From: Candidatus Fibrimonadales bacterium
Lineage (GTDB): Bacteria > Fibrobacterota > Fibrobacteria > Fibrobacterales > Fibrobacteraceae
Length of the DNA: 18,204 nt
Direction of reading: 5' to 3'
NCBI GenBank assembly: GCA_009788135.1
Contig: WQSA01000020.1
Location: forward strand, 1 to 18,204
The notes below the pieces were generated by a model, which saw nothing but the letters and a program-made list of their open reading frames with translations, searched no databases and was not told the DNA's origin. The position numbers and the translations under genes are program-made. This document shows, one piece after another, positions 1-7,392 of the stretch; the stretch's first letter is position 1; every line of letters begins with the position of its first letter.

Positions 1-2
1 TA

Positions 3-911
3 AATTTTTGCGATGGCAGCAAGCCTGTGAATTTATGCTCGCCGTTGGTTTTGGCCGCAGGTGCGAACAAGAATGCCAAAGGCATAAACGATTATGCAAA
101 TCTGGGACTTGGCGGAATAACTGTTGGCACGGCAACGAGAAAGTTCAGAATTGGCAATGCTCACAAGCCCAGAGTTGGCTTGGATGAATTCAACCGCCTT
201 ATTTACAATTCAATGGGATTGAACAATGATGGAGTGGCAAAAATTTCTGCAAGAGTTGAGAGGCAGATAGGCAAAGCTCGCAAAAATAATTTTGCAGTTG
301 GCATTTCCGTTGCGGAAACTCCGGGAATAACTGAGGAAAAGCGTTTGCAAGATTTGCTTGAAACTTTTTCCATAGCTTACAAAGCCGCTGATTATCTGGA
401 AGTGAATGTGAGCTGCCCGAATACTTGCGAAGACCGTTTGGATTTGGATGCTAAATTTATGTCTTTGGCATTTGGCGCCATTGAAGATTTCAGAAAAGCG
501 GCTCCATGCCGCAAAGCGGTTTACGCAAAGCTTAGCCCCGATTTAACCGATAAGCAGTTGCTTTCTCTTTTGGACTTGCTTTCGCAATTCGGAGTGAGCG
601 GGGTTGTTTTGGGGAACACATATCCAAGCGAAAAACTTTTTTATTGCTTGCCCCCTCTGAACGACAAGGGAACGAGCGGCGGAATTTCCGGCAGACCTCT
701 TTACGAAAATACTTTTAGAAAAACCTCTCTTGCAAAAAAGCATTTCCCTAATCTATCCGTTGTATCTTGCGGCGGAATTGACCATGGCTTGAAGGTGCGC
801 GATTTGCTGAACGAGGGCGCAGACTTTGTTCAGGTTTATTCGGTGCTCGCTTTCAGGTGGATGGCTGTGCAAAAAATGATGAAGGAATTATTATGGCCTT
901 CAAAATTCTAG
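3..911 (+). CDS. pyrD: Dihydroorotate dehydrogenase family protein, 5'-truncated by window edge
   Basis: FMN flavoenzyme oxidising dihydroorotate to orotate in pyrimidine synthesis. The frame is open from base 3 and already reads family-like sequence before the GTG at 27, so that GTG is probably an internal codon and the true start lies outside the window. Seen, numbering from 27: LAAGANKNA (class 2-like N-terminal flavin loop), YNSMGLNNDG, NVSCPNT with Cys at about residue 130, KLSPDL, GGISGRPL and a C-terminal SCGGI phosphate-binding loop followed by GADFVQVYS. Most motifs resemble class 2 (quinone-dependent) enzymes, but class 2 normally has Ser where this protein has Cys in SCPN, a class 1 feature. 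The last 19 bases overlap the next gene, suggesting cotranscription. The family assignment is firm; the class and exact substrate are less so. Confidence 0.8.
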   Translation, partial: NFCDGSKPVNLCSPLVLAAGANKNAKGINDYANLGLGGITVGTATRKFRIGNAHKPRVGLDEFNRLIYNSMGLNNDGVAKISARVERQIGKARKNNFAVGISVAETPGITEEKRLQDLLETFSIAYKAADYLEVNVSCPNTCEDRLDLDAKFMSLAFGAIEDFRKAAPCRKAVYAKLSPDLTDKQLLSLLDLLSQFGVSGVVLGNTYPSEKLFYCLPPLNDKGTSGGISGRPLYENTFRKTSLAKKHFPNLSVVSCGGIDHGLKVRDLLNEGADFVQVYSVLAFRWMAVQKMMKELLWPSKF

Positions 912-1444
912 TTGCAATTCTTTTGTTTTTCTCCGTTTCGCATGGAGATTTTCTCGCTTTGAACATAGTGGAAAAAGAAGAGCCGCCTCCTAATTTTGTT
1001 TATGGAACTCACTACGCAGGGAGACTTTTTGCAGACGGCATAGATAATTTCATCGGGCTGAATACGCATTTGCGCATAAATAGGAATTGGGCTATTGGCG
1101 CGAAGGCAGAGCTGGATTTTTCTAGAAGCGGTTTTATGGCCGGTGCTTTTGGGCATTATTTGCCGGTAGGGGAGTTGTTTAAGGAAAGCGCAGAAAATTT
1201 TGTGCATTTTGGCTTGGCTTACATAAAAATAGAAGAGAATGGTTCGCCGTTGTTTTCCATTGGGTATGGGCGCGATATGCTGCCCTGGAAAAAATCGCCG
1301 TTTGGCTTTAGAATGCTTTGCAGGTTGGACTATGCTCCGGTTCAGCATGTATTTTCCCGCAGCAGCGAGGGAATTTTCGGTATAAATATGACAACTTTGG
1401 CTAATATAGCTTTTGCTGTGGAAGTTGGGGTATTCGGGTATTGA
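893..1444 (+). CDS. Small secreted, probably outer-membrane beta-barrel-like protein
   Basis: A 183-residue protein of unknown function. The ATG at 893 is preferred over an in-frame GTG at 857 because GAAGGA (881-886) sits 6 nt upstream and the protein then begins with a clean signal peptide, MAFKILVAILLFFSVSHG. After this comes an acidic, proline-containing stretch (EKEEPPP) and then alternating hydrophobic/polar segments rich in Gly and aromatics (for example RNWAIGAKAELDF, FVHFGLAYIKI, FGFRMLCRLDY), ending in an aromatic residue (Tyr), as many outer-membrane strands do. It overlaps the dihydroorotate dehydrogenase gene by 19 bp and its 3' end overlaps convergent hisF by 44 bp. The barrel idea rests only on strand-like patterning. 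The length of about 165 mature residues would suit an 8-stranded barrel. Confidence 0.65.
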   Translation: MAFKILVAILLFFSVSHGDFLALNIVEKEEPPPNFVYGTHYAGRLFADGIDNFIGLNTHLRINRNWAIGAKAELDFSRSGFMAGAFGHYLPVGELFKESAENFVHFGLAYIKIEENGSPLFSIGYGRDMLPWKKSPFGFRMLCRLDYAPVQHVFSRSSEGIFGINMTTLANIAFAVEVGVFGY

Positions 1445-2201
1445 TTCCCGCTTTTTTCATCTCTTCTTTAATTTGCGCAATGCTATAAGTTCCAAAGTGA
1501 ACCATTGAGGCTACCAGCGCGGCTTCTGCGTGAGTTTGCTTAAACAGTTCCGTTATGTGCTTTGGCTCTCCGGCTCCGCCGCTGGCAATAACCGGAACTG
1601 CAACCGCTTGCGCGACTTTTTCCGTAATTGTCAATTCATAGCCGTTTTTCACGCCGTCCGTATCTATGCTGTTAAGGCAAATCTCGCCAATGCCCAAATC
1701 CACAGCTTTTTTTGCCCACTCCACAGCGTCCATGCCCATGTATTCTCGGCCCCCGCGAATTGCAACTTCGTAGCCGCTCGGAATTTTTTCCGAAACGCCT
1801 ACGAATTTTGCATCCATTCCCAGCACCATGCACTGATTGCCAAACGCTTTGGCACCTTGCGCTATGATTTCCGGGTTTAGCACAGCGAGGCTGTTTATGC
1901 TGACTTTTTCCGCTCCGGCGAGCAATACCTGGTGCATATCTTCCAAATTGCGAACCCCGCCGCCAACGGAAAACGGTATGAATACATTTTTGGCAATGTC
2001 TTTTACCATTTCAATATCGCATTGCCTGCGTTCTGCGCTTGCGGTTATATCGTAGAAAACAAGTTCGTCAACGCCTTCTGCGCTGTATTTCGCGCCCATT
2101 TCAATCGGGTCGCCTATATCTATGTTGCCTTCGAATTTTACGCCTTTTGTAACCTTGCGGTTGCGAACATCCAGGCAGATTATGAGCCTTTTAGTGAGCA
2201 C
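1401..2201 (-). CDS. hisF: Imidazole glycerol phosphate synthase cyclase subunit HisF
   Basis: Cyclase subunit that, with HisH-supplied ammonia, converts PRFAR to imidazole glycerol phosphate and AICAR in histidine synthesis; cytoplasmic (beta/alpha)8 barrel. The N-terminus KRLIICLDV carries the catalytic Asp11, and GMDAK carries the second catalytic Asp130. KGVKFEG, DELVFYDITAS, VGGGVR and IASGGAG are the classical phosphate-site and barrel motifs. Length is 266 residues against about 250-257 usually; the extra residues are a C-terminal tail (IPQLPQQKLY) encoded in the 44-bp overlap with the convergent barrel-like gene. The start is GTG, supported by GAGG a few bases upstream and by typical HisF N-termini. 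It overlaps the end of yraN by 11 bp, so the two are translationally coupled. No other his gene is in the window. Confidence 0.96.
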   Translation of the reverse strand: MLTKRLIICLDVRNRKVTKGVKFEGNIDIGDPIEMGAKYSAEGVDELVFYDITASAERRQCDIEMVKDIAKNVFIPFSVGGGVRNLEDMHQVLLAGAEKVSINSLAVLNPEIIAQGAKAFGNQCMVLGMDAKFVGVSEKIPSGYEVAIRGGREYMGMDAVEWAKKAVDLGIGEICLNSIDTDGVKNGYELTITEKVAQAVAVPVIASGGAGEPKHITELFKQTHAEAALVASMVHFGTYSIAQIKEEMKKAGINTRIPQLPQQKLY

Positions 2202-2595
2202 TTTTTATCCTCAAATCCGGTATAACTTGCAATGCTATAAAAGCGTTTTCGTAATATCTTATGGCTTTTCTGCCTTCTCTGAAGTCCATGGCAGCGACGT
2301 CAAAGCGGGAATCTTGGTCCAGCCCTCCGTTATGGTGTAAAAAATGCAGCGCGGTTTGCCATATTTTTCTCTGTTTTTCCTTATTGACTCTGGTATCCGG
2401 CGCTCCGAACGAGTTTTTCCAAATGGATTTCACTTCAACAAAGAGCCATTTCCCATTTTTATCTTTAGCGACAATGTCCAGTTCTCCGCCGGCATATCTG
2501 TAATTCCGCGCAAATAACTCGCATCCTTTGCGCATAAGGTATGCGCAAGCATAAGTTTCGGCCTTGCGGCCATGTTTGCATTTCAGGGTGAGCAT
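2191..2595 (-). CDS. yraN: YraN / UPF0102 family putative endonuclease
   Basis: A 134-residue member of the UPF0102 family, which has a PD-(D/E)XK-like nuclease fold and an uncertain role in nucleic-acid processing or repair. Visible motifs are HGRKAETYACAYL at residues 8-20, NYRYAGGELDIVA with Glu38 and Asp40, FVEVK with Glu54 and Lys56, then a Lys/Arg-rich helix and RFDVAAM. These match the family's G..GE.ayL, GEiDlia and FVEVK blocks, and the length is normal. The ATG at 2595 has no obvious Shine-Dalgarno sequence but places the conserved N-terminal helix correctly. Its last 11 bases contain the GTG start of hisF. Family confidence is high; the biochemical function is not established. Confidence 0.9.
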   Translation of the reverse strand: MLTLKCKHGRKAETYACAYLMRKGCELFARNYRYAGGELDIVAKDKNGKWLFVEVKSIWKNSFGAPDTRVNKEKQRKIWQTALHFLHHNGGLDQDSRFDVAAMDFREGRKAIRYYENAFIALQVIPDLRIKSAH

Positions 2596-2616
2596 GTGGG
2601 AGAAGGTAGAAAAAAA

Positions 2617-2627
2617 TTTTGTATATT
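2617..2627 (+). promoter_or_regulatory. -10-like promoter motif for the deacylase pair
   Basis: TTTTGTATATT fits the TTTNNTAWATT motif seen upstream of six other starts in this window. It lies about 54 bp before the ATG at 2681, leaving a leader with GGAG (2669-2672) 8 nt before the start. No convincing -35 box is visible. The intergenic gap (2596-2680) also has to serve yraN on the other strand. Confidence 0.45.
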
Positions 2628-2680
2628 AGAAGGCATAATACCAAAACGCAGACAATAGGATTAAACTTGGAGATTTCGCA

Positions 2681-3616
2681 ATGATAAAATCAGTGTCCGT
2701 GGCAGCCCTTCCTGTCACGGAAAACCTCATTATACAAAAGAATCGCATAGAAAATGATCTCAAGCCTGATTGCAAGCGCGTGTGCATAGTTACAGGCACG
2801 CATGGCGATGAGCTTGAAGGTCAGTATGTGTGCGCGCAGCTCGCAAAATTTCTGAGCGATAACAAACAGTATCTTACAGGCGTTGTGGATATTTACCCGG
2901 CTATAAACCCGCTTGGGATAGACTCCGTAACAAGAGGATTCCCAATGTTCGATCTGGATATGAACCGCATTTTCCCGGGTTCGCCAAACGGCTCGCTAGC
3001 AGAATCTGTTGCGTACGATATAGTGCATGATATTGAAGGCGCGGATATTTGCATTGACATTCATTCCAGCAATATATTTCTCCGTGAAATACCCCAAGTT
3101 CGTTTGAGCGAGCAAACCGAAGCTATGCTTTTCCCCTATGCGCTTATGCTCAATGTGGATTTTGTCTGGATACATACGGCTGCAACGGTGCTTGAGTCAA
3201 CGCTTGCGCACACGCTCAATATGCGTGGCACAAAAACGCTTGTAGTTGAAATGGGCGTTGGCATGCGCATTACGGAAAGCTATTGCACTCAGCTTTTTAA
3301 CGGCATACTCAACCTATTGCGCGAACTCGGCATGTGGAGCGGAGATACTGTGCAAGTGAGGGATCCTGTGGTTTCAAAAGATCGCGGCGTTGGTTTTTTA
3401 AACTCAGACGCTGCCGGCATATTCATTCCCTGCATTGCTCATGGCAGCTACGTGAAAACAGGGGAGCTCATAGGAAAAGTGCTGGATCCTATAACGGGCA
3501 ATATGGTAGAACTGGCAGTATCCCCCTGCGATGGCTTGCTGTTTACGCTCAGGGAATACCCTGTGGTGTTCGGCGGTTCGCTGCTTGCTAGAATTCTGGG
3601 AGATGGAAATGGTTAA
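2681..3616 (+). CDS. M14-family succinylglutamate desuccinylase/aspartoacylase-like zinc deacylase
   Basis: A 311-residue zinc-dependent amide hydrolase of the AstE/AspA type, cytoplasmic. The family removes acyl groups from amino acids or related small molecules; the substrate here cannot be told. Zinc ligands are visible as GTHGDE (His41, Glu44) and CIDIHSS (His128). The substrate-binding NR..FPG block is DLDMNRIFPG (Asn95, Arg96), and the probable catalytic Glu190 is in TLVVEMG. The C-terminal third (about 225-310) is a small beta domain, typical of family members of this length (GSYVKTGELIGKVLDP). The start is supported by GGAG 8 nt upstream. It overlaps the following paralogue by 8 bp (ATG inside the stop region), so the pair is almost certainly cotranscribed and probably made together. 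Confidence 0.88.
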   Translation: MIKSVSVAALPVTENLIIQKNRIENDLKPDCKRVCIVTGTHGDELEGQYVCAQLAKFLSDNKQYLTGVVDIYPAINPLGIDSVTRGFPMFDLDMNRIFPGSPNGSLAESVAYDIVHDIEGADICIDIHSSNIFLREIPQVRLSEQTEAMLFPYALMLNVDFVWIHTAATVLESTLAHTLNMRGTKTLVVEMGVGMRITESYCTQLFNGILNLLRELGMWSGDTVQVRDPVVSKDRGVGFLNSDAAGIFIPCIAHGSYVKTGELIGKVLDPITGNMVELAVSPCDGLLFTLREYPVVFGGSLLARILGDGNG

Positions 3617-4535
3617 AAATATCGTGTATTCAATCAAATCGCCATATCGACAAAGCATGGATGTTATTGGCTATACATTCGGTTCTGGCGAACTTTCGTG
3701 CTGCATAGTCGGCGCTCTTCGCGGAAACGAGATTCAGCAAATGGCAATTTGCGCACAGTTGGTGGATGCGCTCAAACACTTGGAAGAAAAAGGAAGCATT
3801 GCCAAAGACAAAAGCATAATGGTGATACCATGTGCAAATTATTATTCCATGAATATCGGAAAGCGTTTCTGGACAATGGACAATACGGATATAAATCGCA
3901 TGTTCCCTGGCTACGATTTAGGCGAAACAACCCAGCGCATAGCCGATGGTCTGTTCAAATCGATAAAAGACTACGCATTTGGCATACAAATGGCGAGCTT
4001 TTACCAAAAAGGAGATTTTTTTCCTCATGTCAAAGTAATGGATACCAAGCAGGAATCCTACGAATCGCTTTCGGATTTTGGTTTGCCTTATGGCTTAATA
4101 AGAGAACCAAGCCCATACGACACAGTAACGCTAAACTACAATTGGCAGTTGTGGGGTTGCCAGGCATTCTCGCTATTTGCAACATATACCGATCACATTG
4201 GAGGGCAATCAACGCAAACCGCTGTGAATGCGACGCTTCGTTTTCTCGTAGCAAAAGAAGTGCTTGTATGCGCTCTTCATCCAGGTTCGCATACACGCAT
4301 ATTGAGCGAGGACAAGATTTGCCGAGTGAGCGTGAACAAGGCCGGTATTCTCAAGAAGCGCGTATCGGTTGGCGATGAGGTGAAGGCTGGCGGTTTGCTT
4401 TGCGAGATTATACATCCGCTTGAGGGCAACGTTATTGATCAGATAGTTTCGCAAATTGATGGTACGGTGTTCTTTGCATTCAGCGGGCAGTTGGTGATGG
4501 AGCATACGGACGTGTTCAATATGATGCCGGGGTAA
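3609..4535 (+). CDS. Degenerate paralogue of the AstE/AspA deacylase (probable pseudoenzyme)
   Basis: A 308-residue paralogue of the preceding gene with the same domain order but without the catalytic set. At the position of the first zinc ligand, GTHGDE is replaced by GALRGNE (Arg38 for His; Glu41 kept). CIDIHSS is replaced by FGIQMAS (Gln127 for His), and the catalytic TLVVEMG by AFSLFATY (no Glu). The NR.FPG block is kept (DINRMFPG, Asn96-Arg97), as is the C-terminal beta domain (KKRVSVGDEVKAGGLLCEIIHPLEG). The ATG at 3609 is chosen because GGGAG (3598-3602) lies 6 nt upstream; an alternative ATG at 3603 would touch that site. It is intact, with no frameshift, so it is probably a functional non-enzymatic partner rather than a pseudogene. 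The 3' end overlaps the convergent secreted-protein gene by 20 bp. Confidence 0.82.
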   Translation: MVKNIVYSIKSPYRQSMDVIGYTFGSGELSCCIVGALRGNEIQQMAICAQLVDALKHLEEKGSIAKDKSIMVIPCANYYSMNIGKRFWTMDNTDINRMFPGYDLGETTQRIADGLFKSIKDYAFGIQMASFYQKGDFFPHVKVMDTKQESYESLSDFGLPYGLIREPSPYDTVTLNYNWQLWGCQAFSLFATYTDHIGGQSTQTAVNATLRFLVAKEVLVCALHPGSHTRILSEDKICRVSVNKAGILKKRVSVGDEVKAGGLLCEIIHPLEGNVIDQIVSQIDGTVFFAFSGQLVMEHTDVFNMMPG

Positions 4536-5094
4536 TCTCCAAATAAAAACCGCCATTGCCATCGCTGTCAAAGCTGGCAGTTTGCCCTCCAGCGCACTTT
4601 ATTCTAAAAACTGTATAATATTCAGGCGCTTTGCCTGTTTCAAAAATCCTGCGCAACTCCTGCTCTGAAATAAGATTTGCGTTTTGCACCGCTTTGAAAT
4701 CCTCAACATCCCAGTCAAAAATTTCGGGAGCGGTGTAAATGAATGCTTGCAGCATAAGCGCAAATTCGCTTGCGAAAAATCCTCTGTAATCTTCTACTAC
4801 ATCAGCTTTTTCTTGCCTGTTCATAATTCTAAAATTTCTTGGAAAAGGCAAAGGCCCTTGATTTTTGTCTTCTGCTTTGTATGCCATTCGTATGCTTTTT
4901 CCCTCCAGGATAAGTCTTAAATTGTCGTTGTCTTTGTGAAAAAACAGGCATGGAGAATCTTTTTTGCATGGCAATTTGCCCTGCTCTAAATTAAACCCGG
5001 CAAATGTTTGGCCTTCTTTGAGAATAATTTTAGGCACTGCGCTTTGTGCTGCAACGCAAGAAAACAGAATTGCCAAGATAAATATTTTTTTCAT
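4516..5094 (-). CDS. Secreted protein of unknown function
   Basis: A 192-residue protein with an N-terminal signal peptide (MKKIFILAILFSCVAAQSA, cleavage near residue 17-19) and a soluble, mixed-charge mature part. It contains a CKKDSPC pair of cysteines that could form a short disulfide loop and another cysteine near the C-terminus. I recognise no family. AGAGG lies a few bases before the ATG. It starts 12 bp after the stop of the four-domain FISUMP gene on the same strand, so it is probably the second gene of that operon and may be exported to the same compartment. Its end overlaps the degenerate deacylase gene by 20 bp, tail to tail. Confidence 0.75.
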   Translation of the reverse strand: MKKIFILAILFSCVAAQSAVPKIILKEGQTFAGFNLEQGKLPCKKDSPCLFFHKDNDNLRLILEGKSIRMAYKAEDKNQGPLPFPRNFRIMNRQEKADVVEDYRGFFASEFALMLQAFIYTAPEIFDWDVEDFKAVQNANLISEQELRRIFETGKAPEYYTVFRIKCAGGQTASFDSDGNGGFYLEITPASY

Positions 5095-5106
5095 TTTTTC
5101 CTCTCT

Positions 5107-7068
5107 TTATTCCATAACGCAGTTGAACAATCCGCAGTCCTGCACGCAGCGAACAGAAAGACCCGTGGACTTGGAATGCATGGAATGAGTTACGCTATCT
5201 CTGTCTGAACTCATAAACTTGTGCTTTCCATTAGGGCCGTAGGTATCATTTGTCCACCAGTATCCTCTTTCTCCGATTTCTGCAAAGCCTTGAGCTTTGG
5301 TAAAGCCGCCCGGCAATGCGGAAAAATCATAATTGTCCGTTCCGTTCCACTGTTGCTTTGATTTTAGTTTTTTGCCGGCCGCATTGTTGCCGGAATTCTC
5401 TATCAAGTTCATCCAATCGTCATGGCTTGGCAAACGCCATGCAGCAGGGCATACTGTATTGGCTAAATCCCATTCGTAAAGCCTCCCGTATTTATCGCAA
5501 TTTTCAGGTTTGTTTTCGTAGCAAAAACTGCCTTTTGCATTGTAGTTCAAATTGTTTTTCATCCACATTGTATTGCCCATTTTCATAACGCCATATTGTT
5601 TATTGTCGCGAGCATCTGTGAACGTTTTGCTGATTTTTTTAATTTGAAGATCCTGTATGCAACGAACTGAGAGACCGTTGGATTTATTTCTTAGGGAGCT
5701 GGAGAAATCTTTTAGAGAAGATATTTGCCTGACTTGAACAGAACCGAGAGCCTCAATTATCGTAGAAGTCCACCATAAGCCATTTTCATTCAGGTCGAGC
5801 CAATGCCCTGTTTTTTCTCCGTCGCTGTCGCGCCAACCGCCTTGCAAAGCGAAAATAGCATCCGCAGCGTTTTTGCCGGAAAATTTTTCCAATTCATTCC
5901 ATTCGGAGTCGCTGGGCAAATGCCAGCCGGCCGGGCATGCCTTGGCCGCAGTATTCCAGTCGTATAAGCGTCCGTATATTTGGCAGTAAAAATCATCGTT
6001 TTCAAAGCACCAGGATTTTCCGGTTTTAAAATTCAAATTCTCCGCCATCCAAACTTGATTGCCTATTTTGACGGTTTTGTACTGCTTTATATTGTTTGTT
6101 TTACCGGTGTTTGGAATATTCTGAACGCAGCGAACCGAATATCCGAGAGATTTATTTGCAATTTTTTCATTCAATTCATTATCATTCGCTTGAATATAAC
6201 GGCTATATGCATCGTTGTTTCCATACTCTGTGCTCCACCAATTGCCGGTTTTTTCTTTATTTAGGAATTTATATTCGTTTGCGGGTACTGCATGGTTAAA
6301 TTCGCTGCTTAAATTTCCGCCGAGCAGTGCGGCAAATTCAGTTGCAGAGACCTCGCTCCATTCGCGTCGCGTAGGCAAATGCCAGCCGCTGGGGCATGCT
6401 TTGGCAGCGGTGTTCCAGTCATATAAGCGTCCGTACATATTGCAATTATAGTCATCGTTTTCATAGCACCAGGAATTTCCTGTTTTGTAGTTCAAATTCT
6501 CTGCCATCCAAACTTGATTGCCTATTTTAACTGTTTTGTATAGCTTTATATTATTTTTCTTTTCGCTTGGTTTGGCTTGAATATTCTGAATGCAGCGAAC
6601 AGCTAAATTGACGGAAGCGATATTATTCAAATTATTTATGCCGCCAAAGCCGGAATTTACAACTGTATAATAAGCGATTGTATCCATGCCAATGCTGGTG
6701 GCTGCCAACCATTTGCCCTGCGTGTTCCATCCTATTTTCGCTTTGAGTTTAGCATCGGCTTCGCTTAATTCTTTTTTCAGATCTTCCCAAGCGCTTTTGC
6801 TTGGCAAGCGCCAGCCTGCCGGGCAAGTGCTTTGCAAATTCAAATCCTCAGCCATCCACACGCGCCCGCCCAATTTTACGGTTTTGTATTTCTTTTTATC
6901 GCGGGAGTCTGTGAATTCGCCTTTGATATCATCAACTGGGCTAGGCGTGGCTTTTGCGACTTTGGCAGTTTTGGCGACTTTAGCGCTTTTAGCGTTCTTT
7001 GCTGTGTTTTTTTGAGCAAACGCGATGCAGGCAAGAGCCAGGAATATTAGAAGCGCAAGTTTTCTCAT
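5107..7068 (-). CDS. Secreted protein with four tandem FISUMP domains
   Basis: A 653-residue exported protein. The signal peptide MRKLALLIFLALACIAFA is followed by an Ala/Lys-rich linker (about residues 20-40, a repeated AKVAK-like pattern), then four Fibrobacter succinogenes major paralogous domains (TIGR02145 type) at about 52-163, 174-318, 326-474 and 483-643. Each begins with a YKTVKIGNQVWMAENLNY-like block, continues with CPAGWHLPS..EW and WWT, and ends with a LSVRCVQ-like strand. Domain 1 is shorter and lacks the CYEN..YGRLYDW segment. The family is abundant in Fibrobacter; its function is not established, and cell-surface or extracellular binding is a guess. Domains 2 and 3 are very similar at DNA level. 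There is no clear SD before the ATG. The promoter motif on this strand at 7085-7095 puts transcription start only a few bases upstream. Confidence 0.92.
   Translation of the reverse strand: MRKLALLIFLALACIAFAQKNTAKNAKSAKVAKTAKVAKATPSPVDDIKGEFTDSRDKKKYKTVKLGGRVWMAEDLNLQSTCPAGWRLPSKSAWEDLKKELSEADAKLKAKIGWNTQGKWLAATSIGMDTIAYYTVVNSGFGGINNLNNIASVNLAVRCIQNIQAKPSEKKNNIKLYKTVKIGNQVWMAENLNYKTGNSWCYENDDYNCNMYGRLYDWNTAAKACPSGWHLPTRREWSEVSATEFAALLGGNLSSEFNHAVPANEYKFLNKEKTGNWWSTEYGNNDAYSRYIQANDNELNEKIANKSLGYSVRCVQNIPNTGKTNNIKQYKTVKIGNQVWMAENLNFKTGKSWCFENDDFYCQIYGRLYDWNTAAKACPAGWHLPSDSEWNELEKFSGKNAADAIFALQGGWRDSDGEKTGHWLDLNENGLWWTSTIIEALGSVQVRQISSLKDFSSSLRNKSNGLSVRCIQDLQIKKISKTFTDARDNKQYGVMKMGNTMWMKNNLNYNAKGSFCYENKPENCDKYGRLYEWDLANTVCPAAWRLPSHDDWMNLIENSGNNAAGKKLKSKQQWNGTDNYDFSALPGGFTKAQGFAEIGERGYWWTNDTYGPNGKHKFMSSDRDSVTHSMHSKSTGLSVRCVQDCGLFNCVME
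5925..6540 (-). repeat. Internal near-identical DNA repeats (FISUMP domains 2 and 3)
   Basis: The stretches at about 5925-6081 and 6384-6540 are highly similar along some 157 bp, offset by 459 bp, and encode the CP.GWHLP to YKTVKIGNQVWMAEN parts of domains 3 and 2. Examples are shared runs such as CCATCCAAACTTGATTGCC. This points to a relatively recent one-domain duplication that could still recombine. Confidence 0.8.
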
Positions 7069-7084
7069 AAGAGTGCCAGTTATA

Positions 7085-7095
7085 AATATAGTAAA
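7085..7095 (-). promoter_or_regulatory. -10-like motif for the four-domain FISUMP gene
   Basis: On the minus strand this reads TTTACTATATT, matching TTTNNTAWATT. The hexamer TATATT ends 16 nt before the ATG at 7068, predicting a leader of about 9 nt and no SD. A weak TTGCAG (7109-7114) lies 18 nt upstream of the hexamer and could be the -35 box. Confidence 0.5.
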
Positions 7096-7188
7096 TTTTT
7101 AGCTTTTTCTGCAATTTTCGATTAAAAACGTCAACATATGTTTGCAAAATGCATGGTTTTAATTTTTTTTGTCACATTTCTTTATTTT

Positions 7189-7199
7189 TTTGTTATATT
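7189..7199 (+). promoter_or_regulatory. -10-like motif for the small-protein/GNAT pair
   Basis: TTTGTTATATT fits TTTNNTAWATT and overlaps a second possible -10, TATAAT (7199-7204). TTGTCA (7169-7174) lies 19 nt upstream of TATATT. The start at 7228 is about 29 bp downstream with AGAGG (7217-7221) 6 nt before it. The whole 7069-7227 gap is very AT-rich and divergent. Confidence 0.5.
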
Positions 7200-7227
7200 A
7201 TAATTAGTTTTTTGTCAGAGGTGTATT

Positions 7228-7392
7228 ATGGCAGTTAGAATTAAGCCTGTACAGGCTACCGTTATTCGGGATAAAGATATTGTTCGGCAGGTTATAGCAG
7301 AAGTTCGCAGGACGCCAAATCCTGAACGTGTGGCAAAATTGAGAAAAGAAGCTAAGTTGGTTTTGGGAATGATAAGGAATGCAGATGGCTAA
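7228..7392 (+). CDS. 54-residue basic protein, candidate antitoxin partner of the GNAT protein
   Basis: A short ORF beginning MAVRIKPVQATVIRDKDIV and ending GMIRNADG. AGAGG lies 6 nt before the ATG, and a promoter-like motif is just upstream. It overlaps the GNAT gene by 8 bp, and its last codons contain that gene's SD (AAGGA, 7374-7378), so the two are translationally coupled. The predicted layout is one strand (about 3-12) followed by two helices (about 15-28 and 32-49). This is compatible with, but does not prove, a ribbon-helix-helix-like DNA-binding antitoxin. I do not recognise the family. It could instead be the remnant of a longer regulator. That it is real rests on the SD, its spacing and the coupled overlap. 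Confidence 0.65.
   Translation: MAVRIKPVQATVIRDKDIVRQVIAEVRRTPNPERVAKLRKEAKLVLGMIRNADG

Noticed and set aside
857..892. GTG start at 857 for the barrel-like protein
   Set aside because: It would place charged residues before the signal peptide; the ATG at 893 has a well-spaced SD and gives a normal export signal.
3531..3608. Upstream extension of the second deacylase to an ATG at 3531
   Set aside because: The extra residues are cysteine-rich shadow translation of the first deacylase, and the SD at 3598-3602 fits the ATG at 3609.
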